A stretch of DNA of 64,000 nt, from the NCBI RefSeq assembly GCF_022808775.1, contig NZ_JAKZLA010000003.1, forward strand, positions 310,001 to 374,000, read 5' to 3'. Under the pieces are notes generated by a model. The model did no database searches, was not told the origin of the DNA, and was given only the letters and a program-made list of their open reading frames with translations. The position numbers were made by a program, and so were the translations under genes. Positions 17,445-26,118 of the stretch are shown one piece after another (positions within the stretch are counted from its first letter, which is position 1; every line of letters starts with the position of its first letter). The DNA is from Geothrix terrae. Its GTDB lineage: Bacteria > Acidobacteriota > Holophagae > Holophagales > Holophagaceae.

Positions 17445-20018
17445 TTGCAGGGGATCGGCCGTTGGATGCTGAGGGCGGGACTGGGCTTCGTGGCCCTGGT
17501 GCTGCTGCTCTCGCTGGCCAGCTTCCATCCGCTGGACCCGCATCCCTTCACCCAGGGCGCCGCCGTGGCGGGCGTGCAGAACCTCTGCGGCACCGTCGGG
17601 GCCACCATCGCGGGCCTGCTCCAGACCCTCATGGGCATGGGCGCCTGGATCGTCCCGCCCTACCTGCTCTGGGAGGCCTGGCCCCGGGAGGAGCACCGCT
17701 GGCCCGGCCGCCTGGCCTGGCTGGGCCTGGCCCTGGCGATCTGGACGGCCCTCGGCGCTTTCGGCAGCCGGTCCTGGCCGGGCCTCGACGGGGTGGGCAC
17801 CGTGGAGATCCGCTGGGGCGGCTGGCTGGGGAGCACCCTGTGGCCCGCCCAGCGCCACCTCCTGGGTCCCGTCGGATTGCCCCTCTTCCTGGCCCTGGTG
17901 ATGCTCACCTGCGCCCTCATCCTGGCCCCGTCCGTGACGCGGGGCCTGGGCAGGCTGCTGCACCGCTGGCTGGGCGAGACCGCCTGGCCCTGGGTGAAGC
18001 CCATGCCCGCCAAGGGCTTCCAGGGTTTCCTCAGCATGGTGAAGCGGCCCTTCCTCCGCGGCCGCAACCCAGACCAGCCGGACCTGGACGCGGCCGATGG
18101 CGCGGCCCTGCTCGCCCTGGCCCAGCGCCAGGACGCCTTGGAGGCCCAGCGCGAAGCCCTGCTCAAGGCCGAGCTGGAAACGGCGGAGGTCCGCAAGATG
18201 CAGCCCCGCATCCGGGCCGAGGACCTGCTTCCGCCCATCCAGTCCATCAACCTCGACGCGGCCCAGACTCTCATCGAGGCCCAGCCCCTGCCGGCGACCT
18301 CGGCGCCCACGGCCGGCGCGCCGAACAGCGCCCTGACCGGCGTCCCAACCGGCGACGCCCCCTTCCGCGCCAAGCTGCTCGCCGAGGCTCCGCCGCCGCC
18401 CAAGCCGAAGCCCACCGTGGCCAAGGTCCAGGTGGCCAAGGACCGCTTCGGGCGGGAGATCGTCCAGCCCCCGCTGCCCCTCACGGAACCCACCCCGGCG
18501 CGCCCCCTGCCCGCCCCGCCGCCCGAGCCGGAGCCGGGCCCGGCCTCCCGCGAGACCCTGCCCCCGCGCCGGCTCTTCGATCCGCCCGGCCAGCACGCGA
18601 AGGCCGACCTCGCCGCGCTGGAATCCATCAAGGAAGTCATTGGACAGAAACTGTCCGAATTCAAGATCAAGGGCGCCGTCACCGGCATGCAGCCCGGCCC
18701 CGTGGTGACGGTCTTCGAGTTCCAGCCCGATCCCGGCATCCCTCTGTCCCGCATCCTGGGCATGGAGGAGGACCTGGCCCTGGCCCTCCAGGCCGAGGCC
18801 GTGCGCATGGACCGCATCCCCGGCAAGAACCTGGTGGGCATCGAGGTGCCCAACCCCAGGCGCGAGATCATCACCTTCCGCGAGGTCATCGACAGTCCTG
18901 CCTTCCGCGACGCGCCGGGGCTGCTGCAGCTGGCGCTCGGCAAGGACATCGCGGGGAAGCCCGTGGTGGCCGACCTCAACAAGATGCCCCACCTGCTCAT
19001 CGGCGGCAGCACCGGCAGCGGCAAGAGCGTCGGCGTGAACGCCATGATCTGCTCCTGCCTCGTGCGCGCCCAGCCCGACGAGGTGAAACTCATCCTCGTG
19101 GATCCCAAGATGGTGGAGCTGGGCGTCTACGAGGACATCCCGCACCTGTGGGCGCCGGTGGTCACGGACATGAAGGAGGCGGGCCGCGTGCTCAAGTGGG
19201 TGGTGGCCCAGATGGAGGACCGCTACCGCCGCCTGGCCCTGCTCAGTGTGCGCGACCTCAAGGGCTTCAACACCAAGATCGCCGATGCCGGCGGCTCGCT
19301 CGACATCTCCGAGCGCACACCCAACCCGCGCTGGCCCGACCGGCCCGCGGTGCTGGACCCCATGCCCCACGTGGTGGTGGTCATCGACGAGCTGGCGGAC
19401 CTCATGATGGTGGCCCGCAGCGAGGTGGAGGACAGCATCGCGCGCATCGCCCAGAAGGCCCGCGCCGTGGGCATCCACCTCATCCTCGCCACCCAGCGGC
19501 CCTCGGTGGACGTGGTCACGGGCGTCATCAAGGCCAACCTGCCCAGCCGCCTCAGCTACCGCGTGCGCACCAAGATCGACAGCCGCACCATCCTGGATTC
19601 CGGCGGCGGCGAACAGCTGCTGGGCGCGGGCGACGCGCTCTTCCTGCCCAACGGCGCCAGCCACCCCAAGCGCATCCACGCCCCCTTCCTCACGGAGGAC
19701 GAGACCCTGCGCCTCGTCACCTGGCTGCGGGAGCGCGGCCGGCCCGACTACAACCAGTCCCTCGTCAGCGCCATGGAGACCGAGGAGGAGACGGCCCTCT
19801 TCGACGAGGCGGAGATGGGCGGCGGCGATGACATCTACGTCCGCGCTCTCGCCGTGGTGCGGCGCGAACGGAAGGCCAGCACGAGCCTCCTCCAACGCAA
19901 GCTCAACCTCGGCTACGGCCGCGCGGCACGGCTCATCGACCGCATGGAAGAAGAGGGCATCGTCGGACCGGACCGGGGCGCGGGGAAGCCTCGGGAAGTG
20001 CTGGTCGAGGCCGAATAG
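17445..20018 (+). CDS. ftsK: DNA translocase FtsK/SpoIIIE
   Basis: An 857-residue motor that pumps DNA and links chromosome segregation to division. Four transmembrane helices (about 15-165) are followed by a coiled, then Pro/Ala-rich linker (about 210-375), the alpha/beta motor (Walker A GGSTGSGKS around 520-528, Walker B LILVDPK), and a C-terminal gamma winged-helix domain (about 795-857, ASTSLLQRKLNLGYGRAARLIDRME) that reads orienting DNA sequences. The start is TTG at 17445 with GGAGG five bases upstream; an ATG at 17466 is the alternative but lacks a clear ribosome-binding site. Confidence 0.95.
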   Translation: MQGIGRWMLRAGLGFVALVLLLSLASFHPLDPHPFTQGAAVAGVQNLCGTVGATIAGLLQTLMGMGAWIVPPYLLWEAWPREEHRWPGRLAWLGLALAIWTALGAFGSRSWPGLDGVGTVEIRWGGWLGSTLWPAQRHLLGPVGLPLFLALVMLTCALILAPSVTRGLGRLLHRWLGETAWPWVKPMPAKGFQGFLSMVKRPFLRGRNPDQPDLDAADGAALLALAQRQDALEAQREALLKAELETAEVRKMQPRIRAEDLLPPIQSINLDAAQTLIEAQPLPATSAPTAGAPNSALTGVPTGDAPFRAKLLAEAPPPPKPKPTVAKVQVAKDRFGREIVQPPLPLTEPTPARPLPAPPPEPEPGPASRETLPPRRLFDPPGQHAKADLAALESIKEVIGQKLSEFKIKGAVTGMQPGPVVTVFEFQPDPGIPLSRILGMEEDLALALQAEAVRMDRIPGKNLVGIEVPNPRREIITFREVIDSPAFRDAPGLLQLALGKDIAGKPVVADLNKMPHLLIGGSTGSGKSVGVNAMICSCLVRAQPDEVKLILVDPKMVELGVYEDIPHLWAPVVTDMKEAGRVLKWVVAQMEDRYRRLALLSVRDLKGFNTKIADAGGSLDISERTPNPRWPDRPAVLDPMPHVVVVIDELADLMMVARSEVEDSIARIAQKARAVGIHLILATQRPSVDVVTGVIKANLPSRLSYRVRTKIDSRTILDSGGGEQLLGAGDALFLPNGASHPKRIHAPFLTEDETLRLVTWLRERGRPDYNQSLVSAMETEEETALFDEAEMGGGDDIYVRALAVVRRERKASTSLLQRKLNLGYGRAARLIDRMEEEGIVGPDRGAGKPREVLVEAE

Positions 20019-20383
20019 GGCATGCGCCTGAGCGGGGCTTCCGAAGCCAAAGAGCTGCAGGCAGAGCCCACGGAGACGCACGGAGGGCGCAGGGACAGGG
20101 CAGAAGCCTTTTCGCCGCCGGCGAACACGGATCCAAAAGCTGATCAGGAAAAGGAACGGCGAGCCAGGCGGGGTCGTTCGCGCCTCGCCGGGCCGCGACC
20201 GCGGCGCGGGAAAACCCCCGGGGCCTTCGCTCAGCCCGAGTGGTTCGGCAGGCCTGCTTTTTCATCTCCCTGCGAGGTGGACTGAAGCCTCCACCGGGGT
20301 GTCCGTAGACCGCGGTCACAATCCGGCGGGCCCGGCGTGCAAAGGGCCCTAGACTCCATTCGTACATGACCACGGGAGAGTCT
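20019..20383. other. 365-nt intergenic stretch with degenerate repeat-like sequence
   Basis: Between ftsK and the rhodanese gene. The part at 20069-20110 contains CACGGAGACGCACGGAGGGCGCAGGG, of a repeat type often scattered in intergenic DNA and similar in flavour to the hairpin element at 27019. A short open frame (20022-20285) has no start signal, family resemblance or coding bias and is not annotated. A promoter for the downstream gene is expected near 20300-20370 but not definable. Confidence 0.5.
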
Positions 20384-21757
20384 ATGGCATTCCATCCCCA
20401 CCTCATCCTTCCGCTGGCCGCCGCCTGCGCCCTGGCCAACGCCGACATGCCGGTCCAGAGGCCGGCCTCCGCAAAGATCTGCACCACCTGCCACACCACG
20501 GCCGCCGACAACCTCCGCGGCCACTTCGACAACCTCATCCTGAAGAACAACTCCTTCCAGATGAAGATCGACGAGCGGACGGAGGTGCTGCGCTTCGACA
20601 AGGCCACCCTGAAGGTGGTCACCCCCGAGCCCGCCGCCAACGCGGAGGCGGCGCTGAAGTCCATCGCCAAGGGCCACGAGGTGCGCGTCCAGTTCACCGA
20701 GAAGGATGGCGTGAAGACGGCCGTGGCGGTGTTCGCCAAGCCCCCCGTCAAGCTGGCGGCCAGCGAGACCATCTCCCTCGACGAGCTCCAGAAGCTGGTG
20801 GCCATGGGCCCCGAGAAGGGGAAGTACTTCCTCTTCGACTCGCGGCCCGCGCCGCGCTTCATGGAGGGCGCCATCCCCACGGCCGTGAACCTGCCCTTCC
20901 CCGCCTTCGACAAGCACGTGGACAAGCTGCCAGCCGACAAGGGCGCGCTGGTGATCTTCTACTGCAGCGGGAAGACCTGCAACATGAGCCCCGGTTCCCT
21001 GGCCAAGGCCAAGAAGCTGGGCTACACCAACGCCAAGGTGTTCGTGGACGGCATGCCCGCGTGGACGAAGAAGGCCTACGGCGTGCTGAGCCCGGCCTCC
21101 CTGAAGGCCGCGTTCCTCGACACGCAGACACCCCTGGTGGTCCTCGATGCCCGCCCCGCGGCCGAGGCTTCCAAGGGCTTCATCAACGGCGCCGTGGCCG
21201 CGGATCCCGCGAAGACGGCCGACCTGCTCAAGACCTTCCCCTCCGCCAAGCTCAAGCCGCCCATCGTGGTGGTGGATGAGACCGGTGGCGACGCGGCGAA
21301 GGCCGTGGCCTCCGATCTCGTCAAGGCCGGCTACGTGGGCGTGAACGTCCTCTCCGGCGGCTTCAAGGCCTGGCAGGCCGCCGCCATGCCCGTGGAGAGC
21401 GGTGCCCTGGCCGCCAAAGCCACCTTCGTCCCCAAGCCCCGCCCGGGCGCCATCACCCCCGCAGAATTCAGCAAGATCGCGGAACTGGCCCCCGCACAGC
21501 GTGGCGCCGTGATCCTGGACGTGCGGAACCCTGACGAAACGAAGAACGGCATCATCAAGGGCGCCCTCACCATCCCCGAGCCCCAGCTCCTGGCCCGCCT
21601 CGCCGAGGTCCCCAAGGGCCAGAAGGTGATCTGCCACTGCTCCACGGGCATCCGCGCCGAGCTGGCCTACCACCTGCTGAAGGAGAAGGGCTACGACGTC
21701 CAGTTCCTCCCCACGGAGATCACCATCATCGACAGCGGCGAGTTCACCCTCGACTGA
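20384..21757 (+). CDS. Exported triple-rhodanese protein with a c-type haem motif
   Basis: A 457-residue protein. Signal peptide about 1-20, then a haem c motif Cys33-Thr-Thr-Cys36-His37, then three rhodanese-like domains. The first (about 120-225) has a Cys loop (YCSGKTC). The second (about 230-335) has no active Cys (VVVDETGG) and is probably inert. The third (about 360-457) has the classic loop CSTGIRA. The combination suggests periplasmic sulphur or cyanide-type sulphur transfer coupled to an electron carrier; this is inference. The ATG at 20384 is chosen because GGGAGAG lies four bases upstream; an ATG at 20366 is possible. Confidence 0.8.
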   Translation: MAFHPHLILPLAAACALANADMPVQRPASAKICTTCHTTAADNLRGHFDNLILKNNSFQMKIDERTEVLRFDKATLKVVTPEPAANAEAALKSIAKGHEVRVQFTEKDGVKTAVAVFAKPPVKLAASETISLDELQKLVAMGPEKGKYFLFDSRPAPRFMEGAIPTAVNLPFPAFDKHVDKLPADKGALVIFYCSGKTCNMSPGSLAKAKKLGYTNAKVFVDGMPAWTKKAYGVLSPASLKAAFLDTQTPLVVLDARPAAEASKGFINGAVAADPAKTADLLKTFPSAKLKPPIVVVDETGGDAAKAVASDLVKAGYVGVNVLSGGFKAWQAAAMPVESGALAAKATFVPKPRPGAITPAEFSKIAELAPAQRGAVILDVRNPDETKNGIIKGALTIPEPQLLARLAEVPKGQKVICHCSTGIRAELAYHLLKEKGYDVQFLPTEITIIDSGEFTLD

Positions 21758-21777
21758 ATCCCGTCGCCTTCAACGGG

Positions 21778-21807
21778 AAGGCCGGCCCCCCGGGGCCGGC
21801 CTTTTTT
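21778..21807 (+). terminator. Intrinsic terminator
   Basis: Perfect 12-bp stem AAGGCCGGCCCC/GGGGCCGGCCTT (21778-21789 with 21792-21803) followed by TTTT (six T's in all from 21802). It lies 20 nt after the rhodanese stop and is the clearest rho-independent terminator in the window. Confidence 0.9.
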
Positions 21808-21879
21808 ATGCCAGCCACCCTCAAGCAACACTCAAGTAAGGCCGGGCCGGGCCGATAACGGAAGGCATGAGGATCTGCC

Positions 21880-22299
21880 ATGGACGCCAGCCTTGCCCCC
21901 TACCACCATCACCACCAGGAGCTGCGGCGCCTGGCGCGCGAGCATGAGGCCCGGCTGGCCCCGGCCCTGGTGCGAAGCCATCCGGATCAGTGCCTGGCCG
22001 GCGCGCAGACCCTCCTCGCCACGGTCAAGGCCCACCTGTCCATGGAGAACACCATCCTGTACCCGGCGCTGCTGGAGGCCATGGACGCCGATATCCTGGC
22101 GGCCGCCAAGGGCCTGGAGGCCGGGCTGGACGAGCTGAGGACGCGCATGCGCCAGTTCACCCAACACTGGCCCAGCGCGGAAGCCATCCGGCTGGCGCCG
22201 GAGGCCTTCATCGAGACGTCCAGGGACCTACTCCACGTCCTCCGCCAGCGGATCGACCTGGAGGAAGCCCGGCTGTTCCCCCTCGTGGAACGGGCCTAG
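21880..22299 (+). CDS. Hemerythrin HHE cation-binding domain protein
   Basis: A 139-residue four-helix protein. Metal-ligand-type residues are His-rich near the start (YHHHHQELRRLAREHE), then TVKAHLSMENTILYPALLE (His and Glu), the segment RQFTQHW, and RIDLEEARLFPLVE at the end. HHE proteins bind a di-iron centre and take part in oxygen, nitric oxide or iron handling. It follows the rhodanese terminator, so it has its own promoter. Convergent with the cytochrome gene, 12 nt apart. Confidence 0.85.
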   Translation: MDASLAPYHHHHQELRRLAREHEARLAPALVRSHPDQCLAGAQTLLATVKAHLSMENTILYPALLEAMDADILAAAKGLEAGLDELRTRMRQFTQHWPSAEAIRLAPEAFIETSRDLLHVLRQRIDLEEARLFPLVERA

Positions 22300-22311
22300 C
22301 CTCGTCTCATC

Positions 22312-23271
22312 TCAATTCTCGGAAACGGCCTTCACGCGTGGCACCCGCCAGCGGCTGCGCTGCGCCGGATCGGCCATGCCTCCGGCGTGGCAGGCCTTGC
22401 AGGCCTCCAGATGGGTGTTCTGGTTCCGCCAGTAGGCCCGGGCCTCGCCGCCGGTCTCCTGGCGGCGGTCGATGGGCACCTGGGGCCAGTAGAAGGTGAG
22501 CGCGGGCGTCTCGCCCTTCATCTCCAGGGCGTAGAGAGGGCCGGGTTCGGTGCCGGGACGGCCCCAGCGGTCCTCCAGGGTGCTGAGCACCACCAGGGAG
22601 CCCGGAGGCAGGGTCCGGCCGGCCCGGTAGGCCGAGGCGGCCGTGGAATTGGCCCAGGCGCGGATCCATCGGCCGCCGTGGGCGGGGGACTTGACGGGCT
22701 CGGCGTGGATGGCCTCGAGGGACGCGAAATCCAGGGCCCGCACGGGAGCCTGGGCTTCGGGATCCACTGGCGGCGCCGGGGGCGCCTGGACGACCTTCAC
22801 GGGCGCGGGGGGGACGGGGCGGCCCGGATGGGCCAGGCTGTAGCCGGAATAGCCGGTCGCCAGGAGCGCGCCGGACCAGGCGAGCCCCAGCAGCAGCGCG
22901 AGGACGCCCAGGCTCTGGTGGTCCTTCCGCGGCCGGTTCATGGACCAGAGCGCGGGAACCGAGAGGAGCGCCGCGGCGGTGGCGATCACCGCGTGGCGGA
23001 ACAGCAGAGCATCCGCCCCCAGCCCCGAGGCCGGCAGGGGGAAGATCCGCCCCGCGGGGATCAGCGCCGACAGGCGGCCCAGCGCGGGGCCGCTGACGAG
23101 CGCGGCGATCAGGCCCAGCAGGCCGATCCAGCCCAGGTACCGGCATACGGTCCACCAGGGGCGCATGCCCCGGCCCGCGCGCTGGGAGGCGAACAGCGCC
23201 CAGGGCAGGAGCAATCCGGTCGCCACCGGGAGGTGGGCCAGCAGGGCGTGTTTGAGGGCAATCCATTCCAT
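22312..23271 (-). CDS. Membrane protein with C-terminal P460-like cytochrome domain
   Basis: A 319-residue protein. The N-terminal half (about 1-150) holds four or so transmembrane helices. A Pro-rich hinge (about 155-180) leads to a periplasmic domain resembling cytochrome P460 (AHGGRWIRAWANSTAASAY, GSLVVLSTLEDRWG, PLYALEMKGE) that ends in one haem c motif, Cys291-Lys-Ala-Cys294-His295. A redox role in the membrane is inferred; natural partner unknown. The ATG at 23271 gives a proper membrane N-terminus; the upstream extension of the frame is not membrane-like. Confidence 0.75.
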   Translation of the reverse strand: MEWIALKHALLAHLPVATGLLLPWALFASQRAGRGMRPWWTVCRYLGWIGLLGLIAALVSGPALGRLSALIPAGRIFPLPASGLGADALLFRHAVIATAAALLSVPALWSMNRPRKDHQSLGVLALLLGLAWSGALLATGYSGYSLAHPGRPVPPAPVKVVQAPPAPPVDPEAQAPVRALDFASLEAIHAEPVKSPAHGGRWIRAWANSTAASAYRAGRTLPPGSLVVLSTLEDRWGRPGTEPGPLYALEMKGETPALTFYWPQVPIDRRQETGGEARAYWRNQNTHLEACKACHAGGMADPAQRSRWRVPRVKAVSEN

Positions 23272-23319
23272 GGGACCCACGCTCGGAAGGGGCAAGACTC
23301 CCCGCAGTCTGCCAGGGCT

Positions 23320-23592
23320 AGGGTCTGTCTTCAAATTGGATGTGAGCCGCGACGGCGTCCAGCCGCGCTCATGGCAAGGCGCCGGCCGCGGGGCGATGCG
23401 GGACATCGTTCAAGGTCGGCAACGCCGCCAGGGGTGCGGCTGGGCGCCGTCCCAGAGGGCAAGGGGCGGTGCCCGGCGCGATGCTGCGTCAAGCTCCTCG
23501 CCGATAGGAGTCGCTATCGCCTTCGTCGCTTTCCTGGCCTCGCTTGGGCGGCGCCCCTTGCGCGGCCGCACCCCAATTCGAAGACAGACCCT
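23320..23592. repeat. Second short element with 20-bp terminal inverted repeats
   Basis: A 273-bp non-coding stretch with ends AGGGTCTGTCTTCAAATTGG (23320-23339) and its complement at 23573-23592, 19 of 20 matching. Inside, 23391-23414 is the reverse complement of the 24-nt core found in the element at 6406-6634. There is no transposase. With flanks it accounts for almost the whole 362-nt gap between the cytochrome gene and gmhA; the gmhA promoter must lie in the last 40 nt or inside the element. Confidence 0.7.
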
Positions 23593-23633
23593 GGGCGGAT
23601 CCTGGGAATGGAATTCCTGTCACAATCGGCGGC

Positions 23634-24197
23634 ATGAAGCAGATCCTCCTCCAGCACGTCCAGGAGTCCGTCCAGCTCAAGCAGGCCTTTTTCGCCCAAG
23701 AGATGGACCACCTCCTCGCCCAGGCTGACGACATGGCCGAGCGGCTGCGGCGGGGCGGCCGCATCCTCGTCTGCGGCAACGGGGGCAGCGCCGCCGACGC
23801 CCAGCACTTGGCCGCGGAGCTGAGCGGGCGCTACCTCAAGGAGCGGCGCGCCCTCGCGGGCATCGCCCTCACCACGGACACCTCGGCCCTCACGGCCATC
23901 GGCAACGACTACGGCTTCGACCAGGTCTTCTCCCGGCAGGTGGAGGCCCTGGGCCGTCCCGGCGACCTCCTCATCGGCATCAGCACCAGCGGCAACAGCC
24001 CCAATGTGATCCGGGCCGCGGCCTCGGCGAAGGAGCTGGGGGTCCGCACCCTGGGCCTGCTGGGCCGCGACGGCGGCAAGCTGGCGGGCCTGATGGACGA
24101 CGCCCTCGTGGTGCCCTCCACCGTGACGGCGCGCATCCAGGAGATCCACCAGATGATCTACCACTTCTGGTGCGAGGCCCTCGATGCCCAGTTCTGA
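23634..24197 (+). CDS. gmhA: Phosphoheptose isomerase (SIS domain)
   Basis: A 187-residue enzyme converting sedoheptulose-7-phosphate to heptose-7-phosphate, the first step of LPS-core heptose synthesis. It shows [23 protein letters not shown], the [17 protein letters not shown] segment, and [14 protein letters not shown], all characteristic of GmhA, with the Glu/His of QEIHQMIYH near the end. Length is typical (185-195). It begins 42 nt after the inverted-repeat element and is followed by HemW-linked genes. Confidence 0.93.
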   Translation: MKQILLQHVQESVQLKQAFFAQEMDHLLAQADDMAERLRRGGRILVCGNGGSAADAQHLAAELSGRYLKERRALAGIALTTDTSALTAIGNDYGFDQVFSRQVEALGRPGDLLIGISTSGNSPNVIRAAASAKELGVRTLGLLGRDGGKLAGLMDDALVVPSTVTARIQEIHQMIYHFWCEALDAQF

Positions 24198-24206
24198 GGC
24201 CGCCGG

Positions 24207-24938
24207 GTGATCGCCGCCGCGGCACTGCTCGTCGTGGCCCTCCTGGGCCAGCCTTCGCGAACCTACTACTGGCGCGATGCCGGCGGGCAGACCCACATCA
24301 CCAACACACCGCCGCCGGCCGACGCGGAGATCCTGGAGCCCCCACCCCCGCCCGCGGTGGAGCCGGGCCGCCCCCGCCAGGCCCAGACCGGTTCCCAGAA
24401 CCTGGTTCCCCGCGGCTACCGCCAGGTGACGCTCAATCCCACCCAGAAACAGGCGTGGGAGGCCCTGGACCAGCACCTGCTCCGGGCCCGGACCGCCAAC
24501 GACCGCCGCACCCTCGAGGCCGTCACCGATTCCCTCATCCACGACTGCCTCTGGGGCAACGGCCTGTGGGCCATGCCCCTGGTCCCGCTCCTGGCGCTGG
24601 CGCTCATGGTCCTCATGGGCTGGTGGCTGGCCCTGGGGCTGGGCACCGCGCTCCGCCTCCCGGTGGTGGGCGGATTCCTGGTTCTGGGCCTCGCCTTCGG
24701 CCACCTGCTCCTGAACGTCTTCCTCTACCACCCTCAGGCGGCCCGCCTCCAGCAGAACCTCGAGCTGCTCGAGCTCCACATGGGCGGGCGGATCCCCCGG
24801 CCCGAACGCCATGCCTTCCTGCAGCAGCGGTACCAGGCCCTGGAGCGGACCGCGGAGCCCACCCAGGCTCCCTGGCGTTTCCCGAAGGAGGTCCGGGCCC
24901 TGCGGGAGGCGGTGAAGCAGGTGATGGTTGACCCCTGA
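24207..24938 (+). CDS. DUF4124-domain membrane protein
   Basis: A 243-residue protein with a GTG start 9 nt after gmhA. An N-terminal signal/anchor is followed by a DUF4124 motif (YYWRDAGGQTHITNTPPP), a Pro-rich stretch, and two or three transmembrane helices at about 115-175, then a helical cytosolic or periplasmic tail. DUF4124 domains are of unknown function, usually periplasmic. The end overlaps hemW by 11 nt, so the genes are co-transcribed. Confidence 0.75.
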   Translation: MIAAAALLVVALLGQPSRTYYWRDAGGQTHITNTPPPADAEILEPPPPPAVEPGRPRQAQTGSQNLVPRGYRQVTLNPTQKQAWEALDQHLLRARTANDRRTLEAVTDSLIHDCLWGNGLWAMPLVPLLALALMVLMGWWLALGLGTALRLPVVGGFLVLGLAFGHLLLNVFLYHPQAARLQQNLELLELHMGGRIPRPERHAFLQQRYQALERTAEPTQAPWRFPKEVRALREAVKQVMVDP

Positions 24939-26118
24939 CCTTCCGCCCCCCCTGGCGGAGAGGCTGCCGGCGCTCAGGGCCGCCGCGCACCGGGAGCCGC
25001 TCGGGCTCTACCTGCACATCCCCTTCTGCCTGGACCGCTGCACCTACTGTTCCTTCGCCACCACCCGGGACCGCGACCTCCAGCCGGCCACGATCCGGCG
25101 CCTGACGGAGCAGGTCCGGGTCTGGGGCGCCGCCCTGGAGCGACCCGCCGTGGACACGATCTACCTGGGCGGGGGCACCCCCTCCCTGCTCTCCCCGGGA
25201 GAACTGGCGGTGCTCACGGCCGCCCTTCGCGAGGCCTTCAGCCTCTCGCCCCTGATGGAGGCCACCTTCGAAGCCAACCCCGGCACCGTGGACCTGGCCT
25301 GGCTCCAGCAGGCGCGGGACCTGGGCTGGGACCGCGTGAGCCTCGGCGTGCAGGCCCTGGACGACGCCCTGCTCGCCCGGCTGGGGCGGATTCACGGGGC
25401 CACGCAGGCCCTCGAGGCGCTGGACCTGGCGGAACGTGCAGGCTTCCGCCGCCGCAGCGCCGACCTCATGGTGGGCATTCCTGGACAGTCGCTGTCCAGG
25501 GTGATCGGAGACGCTCGCACCCTCGCCGCCACGGGCCTCGACCACCTGAGCGTCTACCTCCTGGACCTCGACAAGGCCTGCCCCCTGCGCGCGGAGATCG
25601 ACGCGGGCCGCCTGGCGCTGCCCTCGGAGGACGAAGTGGCCGATGTCTTCGAAGCCCTCCAGGCCGAGCTTCCGCCGCTGGGTCTGGCGCCCTACGAGAT
25701 CAGCAACTACGCGCGGCCCGGGGGTGAGTCCATCCACAACACCCGCTACTGGGAGCGCCGCCCCTACCTGGGCCTGGGCCCCAGCGCCGCCTCGCAGCTG
25801 GCGGCCTTCCGCTGGACGGAGACCTCCGTCATCCCCGCCTGGACCCAAGGCCGCGGCGGGGTCGACCTCCAGGAACTGGACGCGGCGGAGGCCCTTTCGG
25901 AGATCCCCCTGCTGGGCCTGCGCCTGCACCGCGGGGTGGACTGGGGCACCCTGCGACGGGAGGCGGAGAACCTGAATCTGCGGCCTCTGACGGATGGGTG
26001 GGAGGCGCGGCTCCGGGCCCTCGCGAAGGAAGGGCTCACGGTCTGGGAGGGCGACCGGGTGCGCCTCAGCCCCCGGGGCATGCTCATGAGCAACGGCATC
26101 CTGCAGATGTTCGTATGA
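24928..26118 (+). CDS. hemW: HemW-like radical SAM protein
   Basis: A 396-residue radical SAM protein. The iron-sulphur motif is Cys34-x3-Cys38-x2-Cys41 (CLDRCTYC), preceded by GLYLHIPFC. Other family segments are YLGGGTPSLL, VSLGVQALDD, DLMVGIPGQS, YEISNYARPG and the C-terminal MLMSNGILQMF. HemW is thought to be a haem chaperone; it used to be annotated as oxygen-independent coproporphyrinogen oxidase. The start is TTG at 24928, overlapping the previous gene. The stop overlaps the next ATG (ATGA). Confidence 0.9.
   Translation: MTPDLPPPLAERLPALRAAAHREPLGLYLHIPFCLDRCTYCSFATTRDRDLQPATIRRLTEQVRVWGAALERPAVDTIYLGGGTPSLLSPGELAVLTAALREAFSLSPLMEATFEANPGTVDLAWLQQARDLGWDRVSLGVQALDDALLARLGRIHGATQALEALDLAERAGFRRRSADLMVGIPGQSLSRVIGDARTLAATGLDHLSVYLLDLDKACPLRAEIDAGRLALPSEDEVADVFEALQAELPPLGLAPYEISNYARPGGESIHNTRYWERRPYLGLGPSAASQLAAFRWTETSVIPAWTQGRGGVDLQELDAAEALSEIPLLGLRLHRGVDWGTLRREAENLNLRPLTDGWEARLRALAKEGLTVWEGDRVRLSPRGMLMSNGILQMFV

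Noticed and set aside
15963-20081. Very long minus-strand open frame (over 1,300 codons) opposite the deacetylase and ftsK genes
   Set aside because: It is the GC-rich shadow of two well-supported genes; composition is His/Gly/Arg/Gln-rich with no domain.
20022-20285. 87-codon frame after ftsK
   Set aside because: Runs through repeat-like intergenic DNA, lacks a ribosome-binding site and any family resemblance.
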